From: Microbacteriaceae bacterium
Lineage (GTDB): Bacteria; Actinomycetota; Actinomycetes; Actinomycetales; Microbacteriaceae
Reading direction: 5' to 3'
Length of the DNA stretch: 7,806 bases
NCBI GenBank assembly: GCA_016463265.1
Contig: JAEMRP010000017.1
Span: 1 to 7,806 of the forward strand
The notes below the pieces were generated by a model. The model did not search any database. It saw only the letters and a program-made list of their open reading frames with translations, and was not told where the DNA came from. The translations under genes and the position numbers were made by a program. The stretch's first letter is position 1. Each line of letters begins with the position of its first letter. Shown here in pieces: positions 5,973 to 7,806 of this stretch.

Positions 5973-6723
5973 TTGTGGGCCCAATGGGGTACAAAACATC
6001 GAGTCGAGCGGCAACCAATCGATAAAAGTCGCGTGAGATGTGCTCGCGAACGGCGCGCTCAGCGGCGATAAGGTCTCGACTTCGCAGGGCCGCAACAATG
6101 ACGAGGTGATCGTTCATCGTCCAGTCCCTGTCGGCTTCGACTGTGAGAACGGTCCACATGATTTCAATCGATTCGGTCAACAATCGCATCTGCGTTGCCA
6201 AGAGACGCTCGGACTGGGAAAGGACCGCAAGTTCGCTGTGGAATCTCATGTCGGCACGCACACAGGACTCGGGCGTTGTGGCCTCGCCCATGGTTCGAGC
6301 GATTCGTTCGAGTCGGTCGAAGTCGTGGGGGAATGCTCGTCCGATGATGAGTCGAACGGCAGCGAGGGCGGTAGCCACCTGTTCGTCCTCCATATCGCGC
6401 AATTCCGCCATGGACAACCTCAACAACCGCTGACGAAGTGACTCGAGATTCGTGCGGGGAGCACCGATGATGAAGGTGCCGCCGCTTCGCCCGCGCCGAG
6501 CTTCGATGATTCCTTGCTCGCGCAACGTCTGGAGCGCGTCGCGGACGGTGGCTGTGGCGACGCCGAACATGACGGCCAGCTGATTCTCGACGGGGAGCTG
6601 CTCGCCCTGACGAAGAAGTCCGAGAGTGATTGCGGACGACAGGCGATCAACAATTGCCTCGGCACGAAGGACGTCAGGGAGTGGTCGGAAAACTTGAGAT
6701 TGAACACCGTTCAGGACACCCAC
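5965..6723 (-). CDS. GntR-family transcriptional regulator with FCD domain
   Basis: A 252-aa DNA-binding regulator. A winged helix-turn-helix spans about residues 15-88, with the GntR signature 'GEQLPVENQLAVMFGVATATVRDAL' region and wing 'GIIEARRGRSGGTFI'. An all-helical FCD ligand domain spans about 95-245. It has D158-x3-H162 plus H206 and H228, the usual metal-binding set of FCD domains. The start is GTG 6723, preceded four bases upstream by a perfect GGAGG (plus-strand CCTCC at 6728-6732). FCD regulators normally repress neighbouring catabolic genes until an organic acid or amino acid metabolite binds. Here the likely targets are its own operon and the divergent dehydrogenase, through inverted repeats at 6739-6783. 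The effector cannot be read from sequence. Confidence 0.9.
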   Translation of the reverse strand: MGVLNGVQSQVFRPLPDVLRAEAIVDRLSSAITLGLLRQGEQLPVENQLAVMFGVATATVRDALQTLREQGIIEARRGRSGGTFIIGAPRTNLESLRQRLLRLSMAELRDMEDEQVATALAAVRLIIGRAFPHDFDRLERIARTMGEATTPESCVRADMRFHSELAVLSQSERLLATQMRLLTESIEIMWTVLTVEADRDWTMNDHLVIVAALRSRDLIAAERAVREHISRDFYRLVAARLDVLYPIGPTNE

Positions 6724-6738
6724 GTAACCTCCAATCGC

Positions 6739-6789
6739 TTGAACTCTTCAATCACGATACTGTGAATCGTTTAGGGATAAACGTTTTTT
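6739..6789. promoter_or_regulatory. Divergent control region with three inverted repeats (candidate GntR operators)
   Basis: Between the regulator and the dehydrogenase three dyads follow one another. TTGAA-CTC-TTCAA is at 6739-6751 (perfect). TCAC-N6-GTGA is at 6752-6765. CGTTTA-GGGA-TAAACG is at 6768-6783 (perfect), followed by six T at 6784-6789. FCD/GntR dimers bind short dyads like these, so autoregulation and control of the dehydrogenase are plausible. The third dyad plus T-run could instead form a weak hairpin. No clear -35/-10 pair could be fixed. Confidence 0.5.
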
Positions 6790-6814
6790 CCTGTCAATGA
6801 ACGACAATGAACGT

Positions 6815-7806
6815 ATGCCCTTTGCCGTAACCAATCCCGCCACTGGAATCGTCGAACGCGAATTCCCTAGCGCGACCTCTGCCGACATCGCCGATGCAAT
6901 TTCGCGCGCCGATGCGGCTCACACGACGTGGAGCGCAACGCCCCTCACAGAACGTGCCGCAGTGCTTCAGCGCGTCGCGGATTTGTATCGCGAGCGCAAA
7001 CATCAACTCGCTGACATCATCGCCCGCGAGATGGGAAAACCGGTACGACAGGGTCGGGGCGAAGCGGGTTTCGTCGGCGATATTTATGAGTTCTACGCCA
7101 CCCAGGGCCCCGGGCACCTCGCCGATCAGGACATGCACCCGATTTCGGGAGGGCACGCGATTGTCCGGTCACAATCGCTCGGCGTTCTCCTCGGTATCAT
7201 GCCGTGGAACTATCCCTACTATCAAGTTGCGCGTTTCGCCGGACCGAACCTGCTCCTTGGCAACACCATCATCCTTAAGCACGCGAGCAACTGCCCGGAA
7301 TCGGCACTCGCGCAGGAACAGATTTTCCGCGATGCGGGATTGCCGGACGGCGCCTACATCAACCTGTTTGTCGAGAGCCGCGACATCGAGACAATCATTG
7401 CTGATCCGCGCGTTCAGGGCGTCTCGTTGACGGGAAGCGAGACGGCAGGGGCCGCCGTTGCCCAAGCCGCTGGCCGCGCTCTCAAGAAGGTCGTGCTCGA
7501 GTTGGGCGGAAGCGATCCGTTCATCGTCCTCGACGACGAGAACCTTGACGCCACCATTGCCGCCGCCGCGTCCGGACGCATGAGCAATGCCGGCCAAGCG
7601 TGTACCGCCGCGAAGCGCTTTATCGTTCTCGATTCCGTGTACGACCGGTTCGTCGAGGGGTTCGCGGCCCAACTGCAGACTTACACCGTGGGGGACCCGC
7701 TCGATTCCGAAACGAAACTCGGTCCGCTGTCGTCGCTCGGGGCTGTTGAGGACCTGATCGGGCAGGTGGACGACGCCGTCGCCAACGGCGCGACTCTCGT
7801 GATGGG
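6815..7806 (+). CDS. gabD: Succinate-semialdehyde dehydrogenase, Sad/YneI type (3' end beyond window)
   Basis: An aldehyde dehydrogenase oxidising succinate semialdehyde to succinate with NAD(P)+, the last step of GABA use. From ATG 6815 it reads MPFAVTNPATGIVEREFPSA. It contains the cofactor-site asparagine N132 in MPWNYPYYQVARFAGPNLL, the general base E229 in VVLELGGSDPF and the nucleophile C263 in NAGQACTAAKRF. The 34-residue gap between E and C is typical of the superfamily. 'IIMPWN.P.yQV.R.a.P.l..GN...LKHAsN' and 'LELGGSDPFIVL' favour the Sad/YneI branch, about 455-465 aa, so about 330 residues are seen. ATG 6797 is in frame and would add six residues. Neither start has a good Shine-Dalgarno; 6815 fits homologues as I remember them. 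Sad-type enzymes also accept related semialdehydes. Confidence 0.9.
   Translation, partial: MPFAVTNPATGIVEREFPSATSADIADAISRADAAHTTWSATPLTERAAVLQRVADLYRERKHQLADIIAREMGKPVRQGRGEAGFVGDIYEFYATQGPGHLADQDMHPISGGHAIVRSQSLGVLLGIMPWNYPYYQVARFAGPNLLLGNTIILKHASNCPESALAQEQIFRDAGLPDGAYINLFVESRDIETIIADPRVQGVSLTGSETAGAAVAQAAGRALKKVVLELGGSDPFIVLDDENLDATIAAAASGRMSNAGQACTAAKRFIVLDSVYDRFVEGFAAQLQTYTVGDPLDSETKLGPLSSLGAVEDLIGQVDDAVANGATLVM

Noticed and set aside
1..7806. CRISPR arrays, insertion sequences, transposase or integrase genes
   Set aside because: I saw no regularly spaced repeats, terminal inverted repeats or transposase/integrase motifs, including at the 4205-4260 junction.

Overview
The window looks like chromosome of a moderately high-GC actinobacterium (Actinomycetota, possibly Micrococcales). 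I infer this from the Gram-positive-style Tad pilus gene set with a small 'GDVPGW' pilin-like protein, from GTG starts, and from the resemblance of the metabolic proteins to actinobacterial families as I remember them. No database search was possible.

Layout: (1) Positions 1-48 hold the 5' half of a tRNA-Leu (anticodon UAG) on the minus strand, running off the left edge. (2) Positions 183-3804 form a plus-strand Tad/Flp (type IVb pilus) operon: the ATPase tadA/cpaF, the platform proteins tadB and tadC, a small four-helix membrane protein of unknown function, a 53-residue pilin-like peptide and a TadE-like pseudopilin. The genes mostly overlap by a few bases. tadA carries a one-base frameshift close to its 3' end. 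(3) Positions 3810-3835 form a strong hairpin with a UUCG loop that separates the Tad operon from the next region. (4) Positions 3851-4450 are a junction of two broken genes: the 3' end of an APC-type amino acid permease (minus strand) abuts the 3' end of an amino acid ABC transporter binding protein (plus strand). Both have lost their 5' parts. (5) Positions 4456-5250 encode a PuuD-like class I glutamine amidotransferase. (6) Positions 6723-5247 (minus strand) hold a GntR/FCD regulator overlapping a soluble Cache-domain protein. (7) From 6815 to the right edge runs a succinate-semialdehyde dehydrogenase of the Sad/YneI type, divergent from the regulator across a short region with three inverted repeats.

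Regions 4-7 read as an amine/amino acid catabolic locus (putrescine or GABA type): uptake genes, release of GABA from gamma-glutamyl-GABA, oxidation of succinate semialdehyde to succinate, and a ligand-responsive repressor with a possible second ligand sensor. The uptake part seems to have been destroyed by a deletion, or misjoined in assembly. The pathway assignment is inference from families and gene order; the broken genes and overlaps are read directly from the sequence.
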